Shown here: piece after piece, positions 1-4,218 of the stretch | Layout: each line of letters begins with the position of its first letter | Position numbering within the stretch: the first letter of the stretch is position 1 | Assembly: GCA_013329615.1 (NCBI GenBank) | Contig: DUKA01000061.1 | Span: 1 to 6,652, forward strand | Direction of reading: 5' to 3' | Length of the DNA: 6,652 nt | DNA from: Candidatus Bathyarchaeota archaeon | Lineage (GTDB): Archaea; Thermoproteota; Bathyarchaeia; TCS64 | The notes under the pieces: generated by a model | What the model was told of the DNA's origin: nothing | The model's input: the letters and a program-made list of their open reading frames with translations, nothing else | Database searches by the model: none | Program-made: the position numbers and the translations under genes

Positions 1-180
1 GGATAAGGGCTGAAAGCATCTAAGTCCGAAGCCGCTCCCAAAAATAGACATCCGTCCGGAACGCAAGTTCTGGTGAAGGGCACCCGTAAAAGACGGGTTC
101 GATGGAGAGGCGGTGTACGTGCCAAGACTTCGGTCGAGACACTCAGCCGGCCTCCCCCAACAGCCCGAAATGTCAGCATT
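1..180 (+). rRNA. 23S ribosomal RNA, 3' end (partial)
   Basis: The window opens inside domain VI of the large-subunit rRNA. The start, GGATAAGGGCTGAAAGCATC, matches the near-universal segment (GGATAACCGCTGAAAGCATC in E. coli), and the following TAAGTCCGAAGC continues it. The terminal helix is visible as a G-rich arm near 105-118 that can pair with the CCGGCCTCCCCC arm at 147-158. Only about 180 bases of a roughly 3 kb gene are present; the rest lies to the left. The exact mature 3' end is not visible. I place it near 175-182 by similarity to the ends of other 23S genes, so it is approximate. No 5S rRNA follows. The gene faces pcna tail to tail. Confidence 0.93.
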
Positions 181-263
181 CATGACTCGATCCTACAGGA
201 GATATCGGAACCTATCCACGGCTTCACAAACTTCTAGAAGCAAACAACTCAGTGGGTACTGGG
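181..263 (+). other. 23S rRNA 3' trailer (spacer)
   Basis: This stretch lies between the estimated mature 23S end and the terminator T-tracts, so it is probably transcribed and trimmed off. It contains no tRNA and no 5S rRNA. The only clear structure is a perfect 10-base palindrome CTTCTAGAAG at 231-240. Archaeal 23S precursors are usually cut at a bulge-helix-bulge formed with the 5' flank. The 5' half lies outside the window, so this cannot be tested here. Confidence 0.5.
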
Positions 264-300
264 TTTACAGTTTTTAGAATTGTTTAAGCAGTTTTTATGT
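264..300 (+). terminator. Tandem oligo-T terminators of the 23S rRNA transcript
   Basis: Two identical copies of CAGTTTTTA, at 268-276 and 289-297, lie 21 bp apart (two helical turns) just downstream of 23S. Both carry a T5 run, and the area is T-rich overall (GTTTAA, TTTATG). Archaeal RNA polymerase terminates on oligo-T in the non-template strand, often without a hairpin, and repeated T-tracts make stronger stops. A strong stop fits here because the rRNA transcript runs head-on toward pcna. Confidence 0.6.
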
Positions 301-310
301 CGGAACCTGA

Positions 311-348
311 ATTCTTCATTCCAGAAGAATCCGCCAACCTAGGCGGAT
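311..348. repeat. Two adjoining perfect stem-loops between 23S and pcna
   Basis: ATTCTTC (311-317) pairs with GAAGAAT (324-330) around a 6-base loop. ATCCGCC (329-335) pairs with GGCGGAT (342-348) around the loop AACCTA. Both 7-bp stems are perfect and share two bases. A CGGA/TCCG pairing (301-304 with 330-333) could enclose the first stem. They sit in the convergent spacer past the rRNA T-tracts. In the leftward direction they lie past the pcna stop and its T-run. They may protect the pcna mRNA 3' end or act as a two-way terminator; the role is inferred. Confidence 0.5.
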
Positions 349-365
349 CATTGAATCTTAAATTG

Positions 366-380
366 AAAAAGGGGTAAAAT
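366..380 (-). terminator. Oligo-T terminator after pcna
   Basis: Read leftward, the pcna stop codon (392-390) is followed within 25 bases by ATTTTACCCC and then a T5 run (370-366). T-rich non-template DNA directly after a stop codon is the usual archaeal terminator. Confidence 0.5.
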
Positions 381-389
381 TATGTTGTC

Positions 390-1142
390 TTAGACGCCGA
401 TGCAGGGCGCTAGGTAGTAGACGAGCTTGCCCTTTGGCAGCTCGAAGTCCATCTTGATGGGCATGTCTGTGCTCAGCTCGATGCTTGCGACCTCGCTGCT
501 GCTCCCCGCGGCGTTCGCGATCTCGTTGAGGTAGCTGAGGGTGAAGGTGGCGCTGCTGTCCTCTTCGGCCTTGAGGTCGATGAGGTCGTCGCTCCCCTTC
601 TCCCACTCGCTGTGTGCGCTGCCCATGTCGCCCGTGGCGCTTATCTTGAGCATCTCCCCCTCGACGGCGACCTTGACGTGCTCGCTTACGAGGTTGGCGT
701 CTCTGATGGCATTGCGTAGGCTGTCGGTGATGAGGCGGGCCTTGGCCTTGAAGAATATCTTGGGCTGCGGCACCTCGTCGTCGATGGGCTCGAGGACGGG
801 CATCTCGAAGCGCCTGCTGTGGCCACCGCGTTTGCAGAGGATGACTAGGCGTGCCTTCTCCTCGTCGAGGCGTATCCAGGTCTCCTCGTCCTTGTCGACG
901 CGGTCGAGGAACTTGAGGAACTCCTTTATGTTTATGCTTAGGTGTGGCTCGCCTTCGCACTTGTAGGAGTCGAAGAAGTCGGCGGGTAGCTCGAAGTCTA
1001 CCATGGCGACGTGGCTGGGGTCCATGGCGAGGAGCTTCATCTGCGCCTCGTTCATGACGAACGTACCCTCCTCGACGATGACGCTGAGCGCCTTGATCAG
1101 GTTGCGGAACGGGTCGATGCGGGAAACCTCTACCTCGAACAA
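390..1142 (-). CDS. pcn: DNA polymerase sliding clamp PCNA
   Basis: The 250-residue product matches the usual archaeal PCNA length. It would form the trimeric ring that holds DNA polymerase, FEN1, ligase and other PIP-box proteins on DNA. The N-terminal part carries the signature LLAMDPSHVAMVDFEL (residues 37-52). Residues 114-130 (MPVLEPIDDE and on) form the interdomain connecting loop that docks PIP peptides. The second domain ends with MPIKMDFEL (227-235) and YYLAPCIG (242-249), the conserved clamp C-terminus. The start is TTG (1142-1140): FEVEVSRIDPFRN immediately follows, and a Shine-Dalgarno AGGAG (1155-1151) lies 8 bases upstream. It is last in the leftward gene run, 148 bp after tfs, probably with its own promoter. 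One clamp gene is visible; whether the cell has further PCNA paralogues, as Crenarchaeota do, cannot be told here. Confidence 0.97.
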   Translation of the reverse strand: MFEVEVSRIDPFRNLIKALSVIVEEGTFVMNEAQMKLLAMDPSHVAMVDFELPADFFDSYKCEGEPHLSINIKEFLKFLDRVDKDEETWIRLDEEKARLVILCKRGGHSRRFEMPVLEPIDDEVPQPKIFFKAKARLITDSLRNAIRDANLVSEHVKVAVEGEMLKISATGDMGSAHSEWEKGSDDLIDLKAEEDSSATFTLSYLNEIANAAGSSSEVASIELSTDMPIKMDFELPKGKLVYYLAPCIGV

Positions 1143-1150
1143 GTCTTAAT

Positions 1151-1155
1151 CTCCT
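1151..1155 (-). promoter_or_regulatory. Shine-Dalgarno fixing the TTG start of pcna
   Basis: On the minus strand AGGAG (1155-1151) precedes TTG (1142-1140) by 8 bases. No in-frame ATG or GTG sits at a comparable position, and the protein N-terminus aligns with PCNA from this codon. TTG is therefore the supported start. Confidence 0.75.
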
Positions 1156-1186
1156 TAGATGGGATTGGTTGTCTTAGCCTAGGAAC

Positions 1187-1238
1187 AGACGCATAAAAGT
1201 CTATTCACGGTAACTTATACCCTCAAATGAATGCGTCT
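1187..1238. repeat. Inverted repeat flanking the pcna promoter region
   Basis: AGACGCAT (1187-1194) and ATGCGTCT (1231-1238) are perfect 8-base inverted copies 36 bp apart. They bracket the candidate TATA box at 1211-1219. The left arm lies near the predicted pcna start site. They could be paired operator half-sites or a long-loop RNA stem. Chance is possible at this length. Confidence 0.35.
1211..1219 (-). promoter_or_regulatory. Candidate TATA box for pcna
   Basis: Minus-strand TATAAGTTA (1219-1211) lies about 70 bases before the pcna start. A start site some 25 bases downstream would give a leader of roughly 45 bases that includes the Shine-Dalgarno. A second candidate, TTTTATAAAAATA (1271-1259), lies farther upstream beside a hairpin and would give a leader of about 95 bases. 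Sequence alone cannot choose between them. Confidence 0.4.
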
Positions 1239-1264
1239 ACGCCCGCTGGAACGGGCGTATTTTT
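1238..1264 (+). terminator. Perfect hairpin plus T-run, plus-strand orientation
   Basis: TACGCCCG (1238-1245) pairs perfectly with CGGGCGTA (1252-1259) around loop CTGGAA. T5 (1260-1264) follows directly on the plus strand. It has the form of an intrinsic terminator, but it points rightward where no annotated plus-strand gene precedes it. It could stop antisense transcription into tfs, end a short RNA, or act leftward only as an RNA hairpin in a long pcna leader. Confidence 0.5.
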
Positions 1265-1290
1265 ATAAAATAGTGGCTGTTTTGAGCCGG

Positions 1291-1611
1291 TTAGCTGTAG
1301 TCGCGCCACGTGTGACCGCACTTTGTGCACCTGTAGAATTGGGTGGCCGACTCGTCTATGCCGCGCGTCTGGACCTGCCACCAAGACGCCTTGTCGTTCC
1401 CGCACTTGGGGCACTCCGCCTTTACCTGTGCCGTCGTGCGGAGGTTCTGCTCCTTCTTGCCGATTACGACGATCTTGTCCTCGCCCTTGACCTCGCGCTC
1501 TATCTTTATCTCCTCGGTCATCGGCTGCTCGGCGCCGCACTTGGGGCAGATGTAGCACCTCTTCTTGTGATCGAGCGTGCACATTGTCCCGCATTCAGAG
1601 CAAAACTTCGT
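1291..1611 (-). CDS. tfs: Transcript cleavage factor TFS (archaeal TFIIS-like), probable ACG start
   Basis: TFS enters the RNA polymerase funnel and stimulates transcript cleavage in backtracked complexes. From the ACG at 1611-1609 the product is 106 residues, the usual family length. The N-terminal zinc ribbon uses C4, C7, C22 and C25 (KFCSECG, YICPKCG). The C-terminal TFIIS ribbon uses C67, C70, C95 and C98, with the acidic pair D86-E87 in QTRGIDESATQFYRC that reaches the polymerase active site. The first ATG (1584-1582) would give 97 residues and delete C4 and C7, so it is unlikely to be right. In frame, TAA lies two codons before the ACG and no ATG, GTG or TTG falls between. Shine-Dalgarno GGAGG (1624-1620) sits 8 bases before the ACG, and the family's initiator Met-Lys-Phe-Cys would start exactly there. 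A true ACG start or a T-to-C sequence error are both possible. Confidence 0.9.
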   Translation of the reverse strand, partial: TKFCSECGTMCTLDHKKRCYICPKCGAEQPMTEEIKIEREVKGEDKIVVIGKKEQNLRTTAQVKAECPKCGNDKASWWQVQTRGIDESATQFYRCTKCGHTWRDYS

Positions 1612-1617
1612 TTTTTA

Positions 1618-1659
1618 CTCCTCCATCACAGCCCTTAACCCCGAGTGGTTCTATTAATA
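1618..1659 (-). promoter_or_regulatory. Promoter and ribosome binding site of tfs
   Basis: Leftward TATTAATA (1659-1652) lies just past the DUF99 stop and has TATA-box character. A start site about 25 bases downstream (near 1630) would leave a leader of about 20 bases holding GGAGGAG (1624-1618). The Shine-Dalgarno overlaps a tiny in-frame ORF, ATG GAG GAG TAA (1626-1615), that ends directly before tfs. tfs may thus be transcribed separately as well as by read-through from csl4-rpoL. Confidence 0.5.
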
Positions 1660-1661
1660 CC

Positions 1662-2153
1662 TTATGCATCCGGCCCGCCGTGTATTGCGGATAGGGTTAA
1701 AGCGGCGACCCTGAGCGCCTCGGGTGTTACGCCTTCGCGTGTCGACGCCTTCAGGACGCCCTCGGCGGACCAGCGCCCGAGCCCCTCAGCCGAGAATGCC
1801 ACGTCCTCGCCCCCGTTCTTCCACATGAATGTCGTTCCCCGGTTCTCTCCAAGCATTATGACGGGCTTGCCCGTCTTGGCGTGGAGTTCCGGCGTCGATA
1901 CGGTCGCCCCATCTAGCCTATCGCGGCTGAGCAGAATTACCCGTATCTGCCCCGCGTGGGGTGAATCCGCGATCATGTCTGCTATTGCCTGCGTGGCGTC
2001 GGTGTCTTGGTTGTGTGCTCTGAGGACGCCGTCGAGCCAGAGGCTACCCCTGTAGACGGCGCCGACTATGGTTGATCCGGTTTGGTTGCGTCCCACGGCT
2101 ACGCCTAGGACCCTGATCTCCCTCTTTATCTGGCGTAGTCTCTGGGGGGCCAA
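1662..2153 (-). CDS. DUF99 / UPF0215 family protein
   Basis: The 163-residue product belongs to the archaeal DUF99 family, whose function is unknown and whose fold has been linked to endonuclease V. Family blocks visible are REIRVLGVAVG (11-21), VGAVYRGSLWLDGV (30-43), DTDATQAIADMI (50-61), IRVILL (70-75), TGKPVIML (94-101) and the C-terminal PEALRVAALTLSAI (144-157). It is short for the family, which I recall as closer to 190 residues. The usual glycine- and Phe-Asn-containing stretch after the IRVILL strand is replaced by SRDRLDGATV, so this copy is divergent. The start is uncertain: TTG (2153-2151) is the only common start codon between the rpoL stop and the conserved region, and no Shine-Dalgarno precedes it. 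It begins 27 bp after rpoL, in the same frame, so co-transcription is likely. The setting suggests a link to RNA or DNA metabolism, but this is only context. Confidence 0.8.
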   Translation of the reverse strand: MAPQRLRQIKREIRVLGVAVGRNQTGSTIVGAVYRGSLWLDGVLRAHNQDTDATQAIADMIADSPHAGQIRVILLSRDRLDGATVSTPELHAKTGKPVIMLGENRGTTFMWKNGGEDVAFSAEGLGRWSAEGVLKASTREGVTPEALRVAALTLSAIHGGPDA

Positions 2154-2180
2154 GTCGTGCTCGATAAAATGATGCGCTGG

Positions 2181-2474
2181 TTACTTCTTAAGGTTGGAGA
2201 CGCCCTGCTTGAGGCCCTCATCGAACTCGGCGAGCTTGGCCTCGGCGTTGTCCGCCGCCTTCTTGAGTATGTCCATGGGCTTCGACTTCTTCCCCTTGAA
2301 GCGGATGAAGAGCCTGCTCCTGTCCATGAGGGGGTGTGGGCGCGTGTAGCCCGCCATCTCGACGGCGGGGTCCTCGAGGAGGCTGGTCTGCAGCAGGTTG
2401 AGAAGCGTGTGGCTCTCGCCACCGAACTCTACCTCTACGTAGCCTTCCTCTTCCTTGATTATGTTGAGCTTCAC
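2181..2474 (-). CDS. rpoL: DNA-directed RNA polymerase subunit L (Rpo11)
   Basis: The 97-residue product is a full-length homologue of eukaryotic Rpb11/AC19. It pairs with subunit D to form the alpha-dimer-like platform on which RNA polymerase assembles. The family core is clear: HTLLNLLQTSLLEDPAVEMAGYTR starts at residue 22, then HPLMDRSRLFIRFKG (47-61) and an amphipathic C-terminal helix. The start is GTG (2474-2472), overlapping the csl4 stop as GTGA (2474-2471), which implies translational coupling. AGGAGG (2490-2485), inside the csl4 end, lies 10 bases upstream and supports this start. The pairing with csl4 fits the archaeal habit of grouping exosome and polymerase genes. Confidence 0.97.
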   Translation of the reverse strand: MKLNIIKEEEGYVEVEFGGESHTLLNLLQTSLLEDPAVEMAGYTRPHPLMDRSRLFIRFKGKKSKPMDILKKAADNAEAKLAEFDEGLKQGVSNLKK

Positions 2475-3049
2475 GATGAGATGTCCTCCTTTCCGTAGCT
2501 ATTAGCGTACTGGCGGCGCTCGACGCGCTTGCACTTTGGGCAGGTGAGCTTCCCCTTCTCCATCTCAAGGATGCCGCCGCACCTGCTGCAGTAGGCGTAG
2601 ACTACGCCGAACTCGGGTGCCGCCATGCTTAGCTGTAAGATCCTGTTCTTCGTGTTGGCGACGACGGCGCGTACTATGTCGCCTTGGCGGAGCGCCTGCT
2701 CAAGGTTTCTGCCGAACTCGCGTGCGACGTCGTTGATGTGGATGACGCCCGTGTAGGTCGGCCTGATTATCTTGCCGTTGACGCGGAAGATGTCGACGCG
2801 CGCGTCCCTTCGGGTCACCGAGCCGGCCTCGGCTATCACGACGATGCCCTCGAGTGGGAGGTTGAGCTTCTTCGTGGTCTTCTTGACCTCGAGCGCCCTC
2901 TTCTCCTTGTTGAGCCTCGTCTCGCCTAGTTCCTCGGAGCGGACCAGCCCGTCAACTTGGTAGCTGCCCTCCCCCTTGTTGTACTCCTCGATGACCGCGA
3001 GTTCGTCGCCGGGGAAGACGTTCTTCTTTATCGTTTTTGCCTTGGACAT
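2471..3049 (-). CDS. csl4: Exosome complex RNA-binding protein Csl4
   Basis: The 192-residue product is the cap subunit Csl4 of the archaeal RNA exosome. It helps recruit RNA and DnaG to the Rrp41-Rrp42 ring for 3' processing and decay. Three parts are visible. The N-terminal barrel has VFPGDELAVIEEY (11-23). An S1 RNA-binding domain spans about 64-143 and includes LEGIVV, GVIHINDV (101-108) and GDIVRAVV (123-130). The C-terminal zinc ribbon uses C154, C157, C170 and C173 (YAYCSRCGG, LTCPKCKR). The start is ATG (3049-3047); MSKAKTIKKNVFPGD fits the family N-terminus. No good Shine-Dalgarno precedes it. It overlaps rpoL by four bases and is the likely first gene of csl4-rpoL-DUF99. Confidence 0.96.
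   Translation of the reverse strand: MSKAKTIKKNVFPGDELAVIEEYNKGEGSYQVDGLVRSEELGETRLNKEKRALEVKKTTKKLNLPLEGIVVIAEAGSVTRRDARVDIFRVNGKIIRPTYTGVIHINDVAREFGRNLEQALRQGDIVRAVVANTKNRILQLSMAAPEFGVVYAYCSRCGGILEMEKGKLTCPKCKRVERRQYANSYGKEDISS
2485..2490 (-). promoter_or_regulatory. Shine-Dalgarno of rpoL inside csl4
   Basis: AGGAGG (2490-2485, minus strand) precedes the GTG start of rpoL by 10 bases and lies in the last codons of csl4. A near-perfect Shine-Dalgarno inside a gene end indicates reinitiation or independent ribosome loading on one mRNA. Confidence 0.7.
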
Positions 3050-3126
3050 TTCGTTGCGCCTGCTGCGTCGGCAACCGCCGCTCTTCGAGCCGATCCCCTA
3101 GGGACCGACCCTGTTATTGCTCCCGC

Positions 3127-3137
3127 TTTTTAATAAA
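3127..3137 (-). promoter_or_regulatory. Candidate TATA box of csl4
   Basis: Minus-strand GTTTATTAAAA (3137-3127) is the only AT-rich block in the 105-bp dph2-csl4 spacer. A start site about 25 bases on (near 3106) would leave a GC-rich leader of roughly 55 bases without a Shine-Dalgarno. T-tract TTTTTAATAAA on the plus strand is the reverse of this element. The leader contains CCCTAGGG (3096-3103), a perfect 8-base palindrome of unknown meaning. Confidence 0.5.
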
Positions 3138-3154
3138 CTGATTGGTGAAGCTTC

Positions 3155-4156
3155 CTAGCCTAAGTATGTGTGGCCCCATGTCTGTTCCCACGTCTTTTCG
3201 CCGAGCAGGACGCGTGCCTCGGTGGTGGTGAGTATGGGGCGGTTGACGCCAGCGACCCCGTCTATGGCTATGCGGGGGCACGCGGTCTCGATGAATGCCT
3301 CGGGCTCGGTGAAGTTATTTAGCTGGTCGGCGCGTACCTCGTCGAGATAGATGAGGAAGGCGTGTACCTCCCTGTCGCCGAGTTTCTCTGCGAGAACCAT
3401 AGCGTCCGCCAAGGCGCGTTGTCCCGGCTTGGAACTCACGAGCACCCCGATGGTCTTTGCCTCCCTCGCCGCGGTGATGAGCGCCATCCTCTTCTTTGCG
3501 AGCTGCATGAGCTCGGACTCGTCGAGTCTTGAGACTTTTCCGTTGTATGGGTTGGCGATGATCACGGGCCTCCCCGTCCGCAGGGCGAGCCCTATCGCGT
3601 GGAACCTGCCCCCGCCGATGAAGATGTAGCCGTCTACCTCCTCGGGTAGCTTCGTGGCGGCAGCGTAGCTGCAGCCGAGTACCTGCCCGTCCTCCGGCGT
3701 CAGACCGGTCCCCTCGCCGATGAGGGCCTTGACCCCTCTCTGGTCCAGAGCTTCGGAGATTTCCTTGAGTTGTGGGGTGTGTTGAACCGTGCTCGTGAGG
3801 CCCACCGATTCCCAGCCGGCGATGTCTGGGAGGACCGCCTCGACCATCTTCGAGACGTCTATGGGTATCCTCGCCTCGATGTAGAGGACGGGGACGCCGG
3901 GGGACTGGACGAAGCAGGCGTGGCCGTAGTGGATGAGCAGATCGACGTTCAGTTCGAGTGCTTGCCGGGAGGCGATGTCGCAGGCGCCGTAGCAGGAGTC
4001 GCCGCTTATGATGACCTCGGAGGGCGTCTCCTTCCTGATGTGCTCGGCTATCTCGAAGGCGAAGGGGCGCATCCCGTCGGGCAGCTGCAGCAGGACCCTG
4101 CGCGCCCCCCGTTTACCGATCTCGTCGACGACCCGCTCAAGCTCAAGCTCGTACAT
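3155..4156 (-). CDS. dph2: Diphthamide biosynthesis enzyme Dph2 (2-(3-amino-3-carboxypropyl)histidine synthase)
   Basis: The 333-residue product catalyses the first step of diphthamide synthesis on translation elongation factor 2. A non-canonical [4Fe-4S] radical enzyme cleaves S-adenosylmethionine and transfers the 3-amino-3-carboxypropyl group to a histidine of EF-2. The three cluster cysteines sit in the three homologous domains: C59 in SCYGACDIA (54-62), C162 in VLGCSYAA (159-166) and C293 in ETACPRIAIDG (290-300). These match the spacing I recall for the Pyrococcus enzyme (C59, C163, C287). Other family blocks are LLQLPDGMRP (22-31), HYGHACF (76-82) and FIGGGRFHAIGL (179-190). The ATG start (4156-4154) lies close after an AT-rich promoter block, suggesting a leaderless mRNA. 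It is the first gene of the leftward group and diverges from the M20 gene. Confidence 0.96.
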   Translation of the reverse strand: MYELELERVVDEIGKRGARRVLLQLPDGMRPFAFEIAEHIRKETPSEVIISGDSCYGACDIASRQALELNVDLLIHYGHACFVQSPGVPVLYIEARIPIDVSKMVEAVLPDIAGWESVGLTSTVQHTPQLKEISEALDQRGVKALIGEGTGLTPEDGQVLGCSYAAATKLPEEVDGYIFIGGGRFHAIGLALRTGRPVIIANPYNGKVSRLDESELMQLAKKRMALITAAREAKTIGVLVSSKPGQRALADAMVLAEKLGDREVHAFLIYLDEVRADQLNNFTEPEAFIETACPRIAIDGVAGVNRPILTTTEARVLLGEKTWEQTWGHTYLG

Positions 4157-4218
4157 GCAACTAGACGGTGGGTTGTAACATTAAAATAGGCTCCGGGGGA
4201 GGATGCCTCCGGGATACT
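4157..4218. promoter_or_regulatory. Divergent promoter between dph2 and the M20 gene
   Basis: These 62 bp must start transcription both ways. There is one AT-rich block, 4175-4188, holding TTAAAATA (plus, 4181-4188) and TATTTTAATG (minus). About 25 bases from its centre in either direction lies close to each start codon (4219 rightward, 4156 leftward), so both mRNAs would have little or no leader. GGAGG (4198-4202) is 16 bases from the ATG, too far for a normal Shine-Dalgarno, and would probably not be in the M20 mRNA. The repeated CTCCGGG (4191-4197, 4207-4213) and GGAGG/CCTCC arms (4198-4202, 4206-4210) add dyad symmetry here. Confidence 0.55.

Noticed and set aside
181..389. Possible 5S rRNA, tRNA or box C/D RNA after 23S
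   Set aside because: No cloverleaf, no 5S-like conserved blocks and no paired C and D boxes could be found.
358..960. Arg/Gln/His-rich minus-strand open frame overlapping pcna
   Set aside because: This is an out-of-frame reading of pcna codons. Low-complexity basic translation is typical of shadow frames in GC-rich DNA.
1291..1584. A 97-residue TFS starting at the ATG at 1584
   Set aside because: It drops two of the four cysteines of the N-terminal zinc ribbon and has no Shine-Dalgarno at the right distance.
4168..4218. N-terminal extension of the M20 protein from GTG 4168
   Set aside because: The 17 extra residues are unlike the family and are encoded across the only promoter-like block available.
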